Source: Litsea cubeba (lineage: Eukaryota > Streptophyta > Magnoliopsida > Laurales > Lauraceae). From it: a DNA stretch of 64,000 bases. Location: NCBI GenBank assembly GCA_012931725.1, contig WHSA01000067.1:159620-223619 (forward strand), read 5' to 3'. The notes under the pieces were generated by a model that made no database searches, was not told where the DNA came from, and worked only from the letters and a program-made list of their open reading frames with translations. The translations under genes and the position numbers were made by a program. This document shows, piece by piece, positions 20,886 through 33,100 of this stretch (within the stretch, counting starts at the first letter, position 1; the number at the start of each line of letters is the position of its first letter).

Positions 20886-23692
20886 ATGGTAAGCGTTTGC
20901 ATCTTAATCCCAACATGACCATGTATCTGATTCCTTCTATTTTGCTTTGATCTCCCCTTGTTTTGTTTGCATTTGCATTTGCATTCTTCTTACAAATGGA
21001 AGTAAATGCATATGGGAGTGAGGCCGACATCATATATGTGTTTTTGTCTGCGTTTGGATGTACCCCAAATCGCAATTGGCTATGTAGGTCATGGATCCCG
21101 AACTAAACATGAAAAACCCTAAAAGAATTGCTTGTCTGTAGAAGGTGGATCCCCAAATTTAGTCTCGTGTGTGCTGCTCTTCTTGTGGTTTTTCCAAAGG
21201 TTTTAAGTAGTATGATGCAGAAGCGAACCGCAAGTCTGCACAAACAGTTCTTCTTCGAGGCATTTTGTTTCCTCGCTGATTTTCAGTTTCTACAGAAAAT
21301 GAAAATCGAAGACTGCCATTTTCCACTGAAAAATGGCTCCGTACAAAGACACACTAAGTTGGATACGGATTTTATTTGCAATGTGTGTACTGTATCATTT
21401 GCTAGGGTCTAGAATAATCAGATGTGGTTTGGAAAGAATAAGTTTTCAGTCATAGTTTTCGATTTTGTTTTGTGGTACATTTCTGTGCGTGCAGTGCATG
21501 CGCGTAGTGTGTGTCTATGCGTGTCTCTATATATATATATAAAAGCAGAATTTATATAGCCAACCCCGCATAGTTAGGACAAGGCTTTGATGATGATGAT
21601 GTATCATATGACTTTAATTCATTTAACTAAATCATCTATACAATGTGTATTTCCACATGCCGTAAAAAACTCACAAGCCATGTTTGTGTGACATTATGAA
21701 ATTATGGCATCCATTCTCATCCCTTGTTTCCATTATTAATATTACAGCCTAAAATAAAATAAGATAAAACACTTTTACATCTACAATGGGAAAAATTAGT
21801 GTGGAAATTAAAATGAAAAGATTTTTTAGATAGTGCATCATTCCGGGTTCCCAAAACTTTACTGAAATAGCCAAAAAGCCCCGTGTCTGAGCAGTTTTGG
21901 CGTGTTTGGTCTAAACAAGCTGAAATCGACTGCTAAGCTATCAGCACAGATAAGTTGTCTAACTTGGAGAACTTTTACCTGTGTGATGGATTAACATCTC
22001 AATCACAACATTTAGGCAACCATGGTTTGATAGGTGTATCTATTACAAGCTCCTCTCATTGAGGCTAGTCTTGGTGATTCAGGCAAAAAATAAGATATAA
22101 GTTGCATGGTCTTTTGGTCATGTAATTTTGAATGGATGAAAAATACTGATATACATTTCAACAGTTGACCAACAAATAAAAGCATCAGGACCTTGATCTT
22201 TATGTTTAAGGTTTCTGAGTTTGTTTGGAGCAGACAACTGCCTCCATTCAATATGGATATGGGTTGCTGGACACTGCAACTTCAAGGAGTCTGATATGCC
22301 AACAAGTCCTGAAAAGCACCTAGTTTTCTAATATTAAAAGAGATGTGATTTAACAATATATTGCAATTATTTAGTTGTATTAAATTTGTGTACATGGACA
22401 GTGATATGCTGTAGCCATATGCATAGTGTGTGAATGCTTCTAAAAGGTAAGAACTAATGATAGCTTACTGCTTTTGTTACCCACCTCGGGAGTTGGTGGA
22501 GTGGCATAAGGCATGGGTTTGCTCTCCCCACTTCTTGTGTTCGAAATTATCATAGATTTGCCCGGTGTGAGTTTGCGTGGGTTTAGTAGGCGCCACCCGT
22601 GGGATTAGGCCTCTGGGTCAAAGACCTCAGGGATACCCACGTCATTAAATAAAAAAAATTATTGTTTTCAAGTTTTTTGGGAAGTGTTGGTATCTACTAT
22701 TTTGCATGCCCGCACTAGATGTGCATTAGACATGGACATTTCTGAGAAATGGAATTGCCTTATCTTGTTACAACTTATGATGTTATTGTTTGCTCAAACT
22801 TTTAGTTTTATATTTTTCAATGGTATGTAAGACTAAGATCATGATTATTTGTCCATTTATTATCAGAATATTTGAACCTATGTTGTTTTAGGCATTTCAA
22901 TCTTGATTGTTGTATATGACCAAAATATTTAGGTAAAGAAAGCTATTTATTATATGGCTTTTCTTCTTTCTTTTACAATGCATTTGGGTACTTTAAAATT
23001 TTGAAACTACACTTGGTATTAGTAATTTCCAGCACATTGTATTGGTTTTCTTTTATTATTTGGCCTTTTTTTTGGTTTGGAGAAGTTGCAAAAACAGTGG
23101 TCACCTGCATGTCATGCGGTGATAGCCATATCAATGATGGCTATGGTTTTTGTTCTTGCAGACTAAGCGCACAAAGAAGGCTGGAATTGTTGGGAAATAT
23201 GGTAAGTGTTGTAGTTGGTGTTGCCATTTTGCAATGAGTATGGAACAAAGCTGAGCTGCTTTGATGTTTCAGGCACAAGATATGGTGCTAGTTTGAGGAA
23301 GCAGATAAAAAAGATGGAAGTAAGCCAGCATGCTAAATACTTCTGTGAATTTTGTGGGAAGGTACTTGATCTGCCTTTATTTATCCTCTCATTCAATGTA
23401 TGCTGATGCAACTACTCTGCTACTGATGCCAAATACATGGATTATAATGCAGTATGCAGTTAAGAGGAAGTCTGTTGGCATCTGGGGCTGCAAAGACTGT
23501 GGTAAAGTTAAAGCTGGTGGAGCTTACACTTTGAAGTAAGATTTTTCTCCAGTGTTTTCCTTTGTTCTTATTTCTGTTAATTCATCTATCTCAATGCACT
23601 CAACACATAATGTAATGTTGTTTCTCAGCACTGCAAGTGCCGTCACTGTCCGGAGCACCATCCGAAGGTTGAGGGAACAAATAGAGGGTTGA
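20886..23692 (+). CDS. RPL37A: 60S ribosomal protein eL43 (L37a), five exons, intact
   Basis: The exons are 20,886-20,888 (the ATG alone), 23,162-23,201, 23,273-23,361, 23,453-23,535 and 23,629-23,692, all with GT-AG borders. Together they make 279 nt, or 92 residues plus stop, the normal family length. The protein opens MTKRTKKAGIVGKYG, and the zinc ribbon is formed by CEFC and CKDC. It is a structural protein of the large cytosolic ribosomal subunit. Intron 1 (20,889-23,161) separates the start codon from all other coding sequence. The introns have normal borders, so this is a native gene and not a retrocopy. I see no lesion. Confidence 0.97.
22485..22650 (+). mobile_element. tRNA-derived SINE in intron 1 of the eL43 gene
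   Basis: An A-box-like GGTGGAGTGGCATAAGG is followed about 45 bp later by a B-box-like TGTTCGAAATT. The body contains TGGGTTTAGTAGGCGCC and CCCGTGGGATTAG, which resemble 3' parts of plant Au-type SINEs as I remember them. It ends in an A-rich tail (AAATAAAAAAAATT near 22,645). Exact ends and target duplication could not be fixed. Confidence 0.6.
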
Positions 23693-23702
23693 TGAAGTCT
23701 GC

Positions 23703-23862
23703 ATTATGCAGAGCATCTAGATTTCTCTACTGTTATTGATGTTTGTGGTATTTGCTAAATTTAGAATTTCTTGAAGCTGCTCTATGCAGAGCATCCAGAT
23801 TTCTCTTATGCTATTGATGTTTGGGTATTTGCTAAATTTAGAGTTTCTTCAAGCTGTTTTTA
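23703..23862. repeat. 78-bp tandem duplication in the eL43 3' region
   Basis: TATGCAGAGCATC(T/C)AGATT recurs at 23,705 and 23,783, followed by TATTGATGTTTG and GCTAAATTTAGA in both copies. It starts just after the stop codon and would fall within the 3' UTR. Confidence 0.85.
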
Positions 23863-24175
23863 AGTTAGAAAATTTTGGTGATTGGATTTCAATGTATGGT
23901 AATTTACATGGCTTGACTTAGAACATCGATAGCTGTTTACGATACATTTCTTGGTTGGATTCTTAAGGTGTGAACATCAAAAGGGTTTCATCCTTTTTTT
24001 CCATTTTTGGCATGTTGGTAATTGAGTTGTAGGAACCTGCCAATCGAAACCGTGACTTACCTCATGCTATCAGCTTGAATTAGAGCCGGCAAGGACCCAG
24101 GCTGAGAGGAGCGAACATATTCAAATGTTAACTATTGTTTATGCCGGGCCCTGACTTAGCTAGAATATAATTCAA

Positions 24176-24325
24176 CAAAAAGTCTACATGCACCGAAAAA
24201 AAGAGCCTGAAAAAGGCCCTGAAACCTACTCTACCCTAGGATCTCCTTTTGAAATGAGATCCTAGGATAGGGGAGAGCTTCAGTGCCTTTTTCAGGCTTG
24301 TTTTTCGGTGCATGTAGACCGGTTG
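24176..24325. mobile_element. 150-bp MITE with 9-bp target duplication (Mutator type)
   Basis: The 9-bp direct repeat ATAATTCAA flanks the element at 24,167-24,175 and 24,326-24,334. The ends form an inverted repeat: CAAAAAGTCTACATGCACCG on the left and the complement of CGGTGCATGTAGACCGGTTG on the right. The pairing continues through GCCTGAAAAAGGC and ATCCTAGGATCTC to a short loop, so the whole element is a hairpin. Nine-base duplications are typical of Mutator-family insertions. Confidence 0.85.
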
Positions 24326-24334
24326 ATAATTCAA

Positions 24335-27160
24335 TTGTGGGATATTAAGACCCTGCACTTGGTTTCTAGTTACCTGCCATCCTGTTATTGGTTTTTATCA
24401 AAGAATTAAATGATTAACGGGTAAATTTAGTTTATCCAAACGCATGTGCTCTTATTTACATGTAAAATTAGCTGCTGCCTGAACTTGGTTTGAAAGATAT
24501 CCAACAAGCAGGACTTATTATTTAGGGCACGTTTGTATAGTCCATTTCCGCATAAAATGAGGTGTTTTTATGTAGAAAATTCCTTTTTCATGTGTTTGGT
24601 ATGGTAGTTTTTCACCACGTCAGCTTTTTCCTTCTTTTAGCCTAGAAATAGAGTTCATATGGGGGTATGAGAGATCCATTTCCACATAAAATTGACCCCC
24701 ATTTCCTCACTCCGACCCCCACCCACCCAACCAACCAACAAGCATAATGACCCACCCTCCTAGTAGTTTTCACTAGGTCGTTTTTTTTACCTGCAGCTGC
24801 ACCAAACAACATTAGCATCGATTTATCGAGGAAAAGCTTTTGGCATCAAATATGAATTTCTAATTTCCTCATAAAAAATTTTTCGAGGTATTTAAAAATC
24901 ATAGAATTTACTAATGTGGCAATTTTATCTTTCCATAGAAGTTGCCTTCATTCAATCATGCCCTTATTGTTGGTTGTCTTGGGGTGTTTGTTTCCCAATT
25001 AGATTTTATGCTGCTTGTAATCTTGCCCCGCCAAAGGAATTAACGGAGGAGCTGGAAGGCTTTTACACAGATGATGCCCCCGCCTCCCCAGTGTTGGGCT
25101 TTTGCTCAATTGTTATCCCAGATTTTCTGATGATGGGGTGGTTGTAGTTGAAAATTGTCCAGCTAGAAAAAGGCACAGAAGTGATCTTTCTTATTTGTAG
25201 CTGATGAAGAAGCTTATTATTTGGGTAACTAGGTATCAACGTAGAGTTTTTTGGGATTGCTGTAAATCGAAGAGGAACATTCGAATGCTGAAAGATTGCA
25301 ATATCCCATTGGACTGCCCATCAGCAGGATCCAGCACTAAATCAGAGCTTCAGTATCATTTCCCTTTCCAAAGTTTGAATATTTTCCTACAGCTACGTAC
25401 TAGATTTAAATACTAATAAAATAAAATATTTTAATATTACGATATTGTAATATTGTTGTTGTTTTGCATTTTTCAAAATATTCAATAGCTTTTGAATTAA
25501 GCTATTTGGCAGTTATCATATATTATAATATATGCTAAATTCAAGATTGACCTTAATTTTATATCAAAGAAATCTCCAATTATGATTTTATTTCAATGTT
25601 TTTTTAAATGACAAGATGTAGACAACATTTCCTAGGAACTAAATTCCATGAAAACAAAAAACCACCAATTATATTTTCAATATAAGGATTCATGGTAAAG
25701 TGGGTTTTTGTTCTTTTTTTAATAATTCTATTCATGCAAACAGACATGTTATAAGTTTTCAAAATAAGGGATTCATGGTAAAATAGTTCCTTTATATTTG
25801 TAGGAATTCAATTTCATGTGAACAATTGGTCCCATCTTTCATGGCATAATGGGTGGTTTTTTAAAATTTTTAGAAACTCGGATCTATACTAAGAGATTGG
25901 CTCAATCATATTTCAAAAATAATGAATTCATTTCTTTAAATCCTCAAGACATCAATTCCATGCAAATAAACAAGCTCAGCCTTATGTTCAGGATAAGAAA
26001 TTTTTGAAAAAGTGGTTCCTTATAATTCCTAGAAATTATTTTCATGCATTCAAATCGGCCCTACCGAGATAGACAACTAAAATTCCTTGAGTCTTTCATT
26101 CTTGGTATCTATCAATCAATGTGTTTTTTGGTGTTGAGACCTAGAAAATGTATATTTTCTTATCATGGAAAAAAGACCAATTTTTATAAAAATAAATAAA
26201 TAAAAAGATAATTAATTTATCTTATTGGAGGCCCACCTTTTATTGTTAAAGTTAATCATATGAATAACCACTCCCAATATTTTCATTGTATCAAATTTCA
26301 CTTGAATATATAAAGGTAGATTGTACCCAGGTCAGACCACAAGGGTTGCAATGACCAAAAGAAAAGAAAGTTTGGACAGAAGTTTTTTTGAGGGGAAAGA
26401 GTCATGTCTAAAGGTAAGCTACAAGGAAAAACCTCAAAATAAAAATATAACTCTTTTGCCATCAGTATTTTAATCACGTGCTTTACATGTGAATGACCTA
26501 TGATGGGCTTAACACCTACTGGAGCGAACTTCAGCCAGCATAAATATAAAGTTAAGACTAAGAATGAACCCTCAGGATTCAAGATGCAAACCTCACTGAT
26601 GAATATGTATAAGCCTGGCTCAGCTTAATCCTATTATTGTTCTTATTAGAGTTCAATTCAAAAGAGTTCAATTCAAAACCAGTTTTTTAAAGGTTGATGC
26701 ATATGATGCCAAGCCCAATAGGTCAGTACTTCTGAAATATCAGTCTGCTAGGCTAAGCTATAATCTAAAGCTTAGCTTTTGATCACCTTATCTCCTAACA
26801 AAGACTTATTTAACATGGTTTAAACTTTGATATACCAGTGCTTACAACTCTTCACCAGGAAGCACCAAAGAAAAGAAACATCGGTGCCACCCTTCATAAC
26901 ATTGCTCGTTTTTATGTACATACACATGAAGCAAAGGGGATGCCAACCTGCTCCCCAGTCAGCATCTTTTTCATCAGCTGAAAGCAGTTCCAAGCAGGCA
27001 TCCATGTTTGCATCATCTCAAAAGGGTTAAAATGAAAATTCCTCGAAGATAAAAAAAAACATCGGTAGATAGGAACCAAAAACTTTCATTAGGTTCGCCC
27101 TTTGTTTTCTATTGCTCCCATCACACATGACATGATAATCATGCGAGAGAGAGGTTCCGA
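24335..27160. other. Intergenic interval between the eL43 and MORN genes
   Basis: No gene is supported. The sequence is AT-rich with dispersed phrases such as GGAATTCAATTTCATG. A possible terminal motif, AGGGCACGTTTGTATAG at 24,534, has a loose inverted partner near 26,060 (ATTCAAATCGGCCCTAC), but no target duplication was found. Confidence 0.55.
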
Positions 27161-27184
27161 CTGATGAATATAGAGGAAAGAGAA

Positions 27185-30100
27185 TCAAACAATGGGAATG
27201 GGTATGTCACCATTGTTGTTGTTGCTCGTTCGCATTTGAACAGCTTTCACTGCTGCAACTCTAGCTGCATTGGCTGCTTTGTTGGCTGCTGCCACTGCTT
27301 TGTTCACCCTCTCATCCACCCTTGGTACATCATATGCTTTCTCTGCAGCTCGCCGGGCTTCCTGATTTAAGAGAGAATAAAAGATAAATCATATCAACAC
27401 TCACACAACTTCTGTTTTAAAATTGTCAGAAGGATACACAAAGTATCCTCCAAAACGCAGCATATTGGCATATTGGTGATTCAACCACACCCAAAAGATT
27501 AGCTTAGAAATGGGTGGTTAACAAAGAAATAAAATGGTCCACATCCATAGGACTCAGCTTTATCTAAGTTTACTATATGTTAGAATTCATTTGGCTTAAT
27601 GACAATCCATATTCCATTGCAAAATGACCAGTGTGGATAGCTGGGATTTTCCAAATAGAGCATGGCAAATCCATAGTGCATCTGTTAAATTAATGATGTT
27701 CTACACAAGATCCAAGCATAGAATGCTAGAATGCAACCCAACATACCACTTAGAATGAATCTTACCTGGACTGCATTTAGTACTTTAGAATGGTTGACAG
27801 CAATAGGAGATCCTGGCATAGTGTTCTGGGTGCTCAAAGTATCAAGGACACCATTTTGCCAGTGACCTGACTGCGTCTCCCCATTTCTAAATGTGTACAT
27901 CCCAAGTCCCTGCCTCCTTCCCTCATGCCAGGCGCCTTCATAACGATGCCCATTTGCAAAACGATAGACACCAAATCCGTGCATCTTGTCTGCAAAATAT
28001 TCTCCAGCATAGGTATCGCCATTTCTGCACATGGTATCAGAACCAGTGTTAAAAGCCTGGCATATTTTATTTTGATTCTCATTTTTCTACATTAACACCT
28101 GTATCAACTACCAACACAACATGAAAAGGCAGATCTTTAATGCTAAAAATATAATTGGTCAAATGAGAATTTGATTTTATTCTCTTAGTTCGGCACAAGA
28201 ATTCAATATTAATTTCAACGCAATTCAATATTAATTAATTGTAGAACAATTCATTTAAGAAATAATTGCAGGACATCTAAGCCAAGTGATGTGAGACCAA
28301 AACTATTTTTGTAATTGTACAAAGTTTGGATGTTTGACTTCTATGTAGTAAGTAACAAAACATGGTAAAAAAGAAAAAATGACCAGGGGTTTTCCTCCCT
28401 GCTCAAGAGAAGGTTAGGAACCCATGAAGATGCCTGTTGATAAAACCCCTGCCCTCATCATCAGCCCTCTTTCACTTCTATCATCATCATCTTAGCCTTA
28501 TCTCATCAACCTCACACATATATCTATCTATAATATAGCCAAATGTAAAGTGAAGGGAAACAACTAAGTTACCCCTGGATACCCTAAATTTCAACCCCTA
28601 AATAGACTACCCGAACATAATATAAGTTGCACAACAAAATAAAACCCCACATAAACCATATTCTCTTTTTTTCATTAAAAAAACTTAAGACTCATTTACA
28701 TCAAGAAATAGCATGGTTAACTGAAAACTGCAGCTAACAGTTAGCCCAATAGTGAAAAAGATTGTGATCATTTGAAGATTTTCATGGTTCTATTCACAAG
28801 TGTATTTACAATTCCAATGAAACCACTACTACTTTGGATTGATTCATATCCTTGGCAGTACAAGTAAGTTGGAATGCAACCATCACTATCTATAAAATAT
28901 AATAGGTAACAAGCATTTTTACAAGGAAGACAAATTCAGAAAAACCTGAAAATCAGGGCACAAAGATTTCTCAAAGCATGGTTGCCCATATCTATACTAA
29001 TCAGTTTTATGCTTCCATGAGTGGACATGAAATGCAAATGTTGAACTTTCTTCTAGACCAGTAAAACATTTACTTGTTTATGTAGAATAAAATTTTCCAT
29101 ATAGTTTTTTTATGAAGCTGTTTTTAACTATTATTTTAATCTAGAAATAAACATAAGAGGAAATTACCGGAAAAATCACCTTAGATGTCCGGTGCACCAT
29201 AAAGCCCCTCAAAGTTCCTCTATAACAGTAAAGGCCCTCCAGCCAATTTTCCCCTTTATGAGTGACAATATCGTCGTAGGTCTCTTCTTCTTCCTCTTCT
29301 CCCTCCCCTTTCTCCATCTCCCCACATCCATCCCAACCAAACCTGAGTTATAACCTTCAAACCCACCTTCTCTTCCATTTCTTATTCCTTTTCTTCTCTC
29401 CTATCTTTTCTTTTCCTGCATGTTTTCTTCCCCAGCCGTCACACACTTTTCTTCTTTTATTTTATTTCTTTTTCTCCATCTTGGTTCTACTATTCCTCCA
29501 ACCAAACATCCATCCACGTCCTTGTCCTCTTGGCGAAAAATACTCGAACCCACTCAACCTCCCTCCTTAGATCTCTCTAATCTCCAGTTCTTATAGCCCA
29601 CCTATGTAGCCCTGTACAACTGCTACAGCACCCATATCCCAACTCATCTTCAATCCATACCATCAACACCCAAACCAGCCATGTTGCCCTCCATCATCAC
29701 TTGCGACCCCATCTTCCTCATCCGCTATTGCCTCCTCTATTTCTCATTTTCACCTCTGCCACATAGAAAACAAAACCCAGTCAAAGAAACCCATCTTTGC
29801 CAAACACTTCAATACACCCGAGACTCATCACACCTTCCTCTGTTCATCATCTTCACCCAGACAAACAAAGCCTAAACCTCTTCATATAATGGGGAGATGG
29901 AGAAAGAGGAAGAAAAAGAGATGAGCGACAATATCGTTGCTCAACTGAAAGCGACGAAAGGGGAAAATTGGCAGGAGGACCTTTAATGTTACAGAGGAAC
30001 TATGGGGGCCTTTTTGGTGCACTGGACATCTAAGGTGATTTTTCTAATAATTTCCTCTAAACATAAATTTAAATTTTAGTCAAGAATTATGTTGCATCCA

Positions 30101-33100
30101 CAAATCCTTCCTTTTGGGTTGATCAAGTTGGACACCTCGTACAGGTGTCAGATTCCTACACACGAAACTGTACTTATGTAACCTAGATTTACATTTGTGA
30201 TTCTAAAAACACATAGTGCAATGTGATAATGTAATGTGTCTAAAATTTTGACATAAATCAAAAAAATATTTTTCTTTACAAAAAACTCGAATAACTAGAG
30301 TACTATGCTCAACCAATTTCTCAACCAGTTACCACTAGACAGGGTTCAAATTAAATATCAATATTCCACATAATCTGATTTTACAGGACAAATAATCTGA
30401 TTTTACAGAACAAATCTGTTGCTCTCAAACTGTCCCTAATTTTGATTTGTTACTGATTTATGGTTGCTGGCTGATTTTCTAGCTAATGAATATTCAACTA
30501 GAAGTTGAAGGTATTAAATTTCTATTGCTAACCATTCCTACCAAAACCTTGAGGTGTTAGTAGAGGCAACATAATACTTTTCAATACTCCTCCTTGGGTG
30601 GAACCCACTCCTCGACACTCCCCCTCAGGTGGAATCCAGTCAGCGTACTTTTGGCGACACGCATATTTTTTTCTCTCCGAGTCATTCCTCCTGGGATTTG
30701 AACTCACGACGGGTTGGCTCTTATACCATATTAAATTTCTTTAGCTAACCATTCCTACCACAACCTCGAGACTTTAATAGAGGCAGGATAAAAACTTTTC
30801 AATACTCTCCCTCGGGTGGAGCCCACTCCTCAACACTCTTCCTCAAGTGGAGCCCGGTTGGCGCACTTTTGGTGACATGCCTTTTTTTTTTTTTTACGCC
30901 GAGTCATTCCTCCTGGGATTCGAACTTGACCTCCCGCTGCCTTTCCTTTGCCAACCATTCCTACCAAAACCTCGTAGTGTTAGTAGAGGCAACATAAATA
31001 CTTTTCAATACTCCCCCTCGGGTAGAGCCCACTCCTCGACATTAGAAAGTATTAACTTAGAACTCTAGATTGTTGTACAACCTATACATTGTTTTTTAAA
31101 ACTGAATCAGTCTGATGATGAAAGGCACAACAATAATAGCAGGATAGATTCCGCTTGCAGCAGACAAGAACTCCGTATAGCACAAAAAGCGGGATCACAC
31201 AGCAAAAAAGATAATAGGCATTGAAGGCCTCATGCCAAGTATTTGCATTAAATACGGAAAATTAGTTGAACACAAACTTTGCAGAAAATATCATTAACGT
31301 AATTAAATCTTCCAACCTTCAATGCCTTACATTGGTAGTTAAGGTGAATTCAAGAAATAAACATTTCACATCTGCTAATTTATGTCTAAATTTAGAAAGC
31401 TTTAATCCACTTTTTTTCTAATTTTAAAAAAATCCAAAGGGCCTGTTTGTTAGCATTAAATTGAATTCATTGGAATTCTACGAAATGTATTTCTAAAGGG
31501 GGCCCAAATTAGAGAATAAAGGAGAATGTCAATAAATGGCTGTCAAATAATCTCTCCGTTAACCAACAAGTGGCGGTTCAGTTGGCCAAGGACTTTGCGC
31601 TAAAGGTGGCCAAAATTAGAGAATAAAGGCGAATGTCAATAAATGGCTGTCAAATAATCTCTCCGTTAACCAACAAGTGGCGGTTCAGCTGGCCAAGGAC
31701 TTTGCGCTAAAGGTGGCCAAAATTAGAGAATAAAGTCGAATGTCAATAAATGGCTATCAAATAATCTCTCCGTTAACCAACGAGTGGAAGCTCAGTTGGC
31801 CAAGGACTCTGCGCCTCATAACGCAGAGAGGTCTTGTGTTTGACACCTACTTTCGTTGGCCACCTCCCATAGTTTTACCTAGTGGATGTAGATAGGAGTG
31901 TTTGCATATGCCCTACGGATTAGTTATCGGCTGTCCAAAATCAAGTGTCTCTCAAGCTCAGGGCTAAAGGCTCCGGGGTTGGGCTGGGCGGGGGGAGATA
32001 CCCTGGGTTATCAAAAATAATAATAATCTCTCCGTTAATGTTAAATGGATTAAGGGGAGACAAAAAATAAATACCCAGCCAGCACCGTAGTAAATCATTT
32101 TTTATCTTCCCTTTATTCATCTTTCATTAAAGGGAAGATTATTAAATAGGCATTTAGAGATATTCACCTTTTTTCTTCAATTTTAGCCACTTTTAAAATA
32201 CATTTTTTGGCGTTCCTATGAATACAGTTCCATCAAACAAACAAGCCCTAGATAAAAACATTAAGAAAGGGGAAATTAAGTCCCTAGATAAAAAAAGAAA
32301 GAAAGCTGAAATTAAGTCCCTAGATAAAAATATAAAGAAAGAGGAAATTAAGTCCTAAATAATAAGTAACCATTAAAGAGCCATAACGATTTAGGAAACT
32401 CCAAGAAATCCAGCCAAATGTTAGATTTCGCTTTCTACCTCTCCCTATGCAATACATGTACATCAATGATTGACATATACAGCTCCGTTTCAAAAAAAAA
32501 AAATATTGACATATACAGCCAGATAGACAGACATTGCGAAAGGCATGATTGGGTTTATTTTAACTTTTTGAAAAGCTCCATGATAGAGTTCTGTTCCAAG
32601 TATATGCCAACAGCAAAATGAAGAAAAGATGTCTATAAGAAAGGAAAGGAAAAGTTCCATATGATCATTAACAGTTATTATTATTATTATTATTATTATT
32701 GGAAATCAAAATCAGGTTTTAAGGACGCTACTTTTTTCATGATAACGCATACGTAAGTTTGGATTGGTTGACCCAAGCTGTAAAAGTAGAAAGTGAATGA
32801 TTTAGTGGTGCCTGCAAAAAAGGAGTTGTTAGTGGACCTGGCATCATGCACTTTTGTAGGTGCTGTCAATTACCACCCCAAAAGCAGTGGTGAATTTATC
32901 CACCACTCCAAAGTCTAGCACTCTGCAACAATTTTTAGGAGCACAAATAACTTTGACAATGATTTGAAGTGTAAACCACACCACAACAATTTCCAACAAA
33001 ATGGAAGTTCAAGACCTTTCCATCCTAGACTAGAGCAGATGAAATTCCATAAAAAACCAACAACAATGAATCAAAAGAGCTATGAGTAAAGACCTAGACT

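Larger units (their letters stand above)
31439..32249. mobile_element. Candidate TIR element enclosing the SINE and its repeats
   Basis: The left end GGGCCTGTTTGTTAG and the right end AAACAAACAAGCCCT are an imperfect inverted repeat of a kind common in plant hAT or Harbinger elements. No target duplication could be matched, so this may be chance or decay. Confidence 0.35.

Noticed and set aside
30700..30760. tRNA gene or primer-binding site (TGGTATAAGAGCC with GTTCAAATCCC on the - strand)
   Set aside because: No cloverleaf can be formed and no LTR abuts it. It is part of a ~210-bp tandem repeat.
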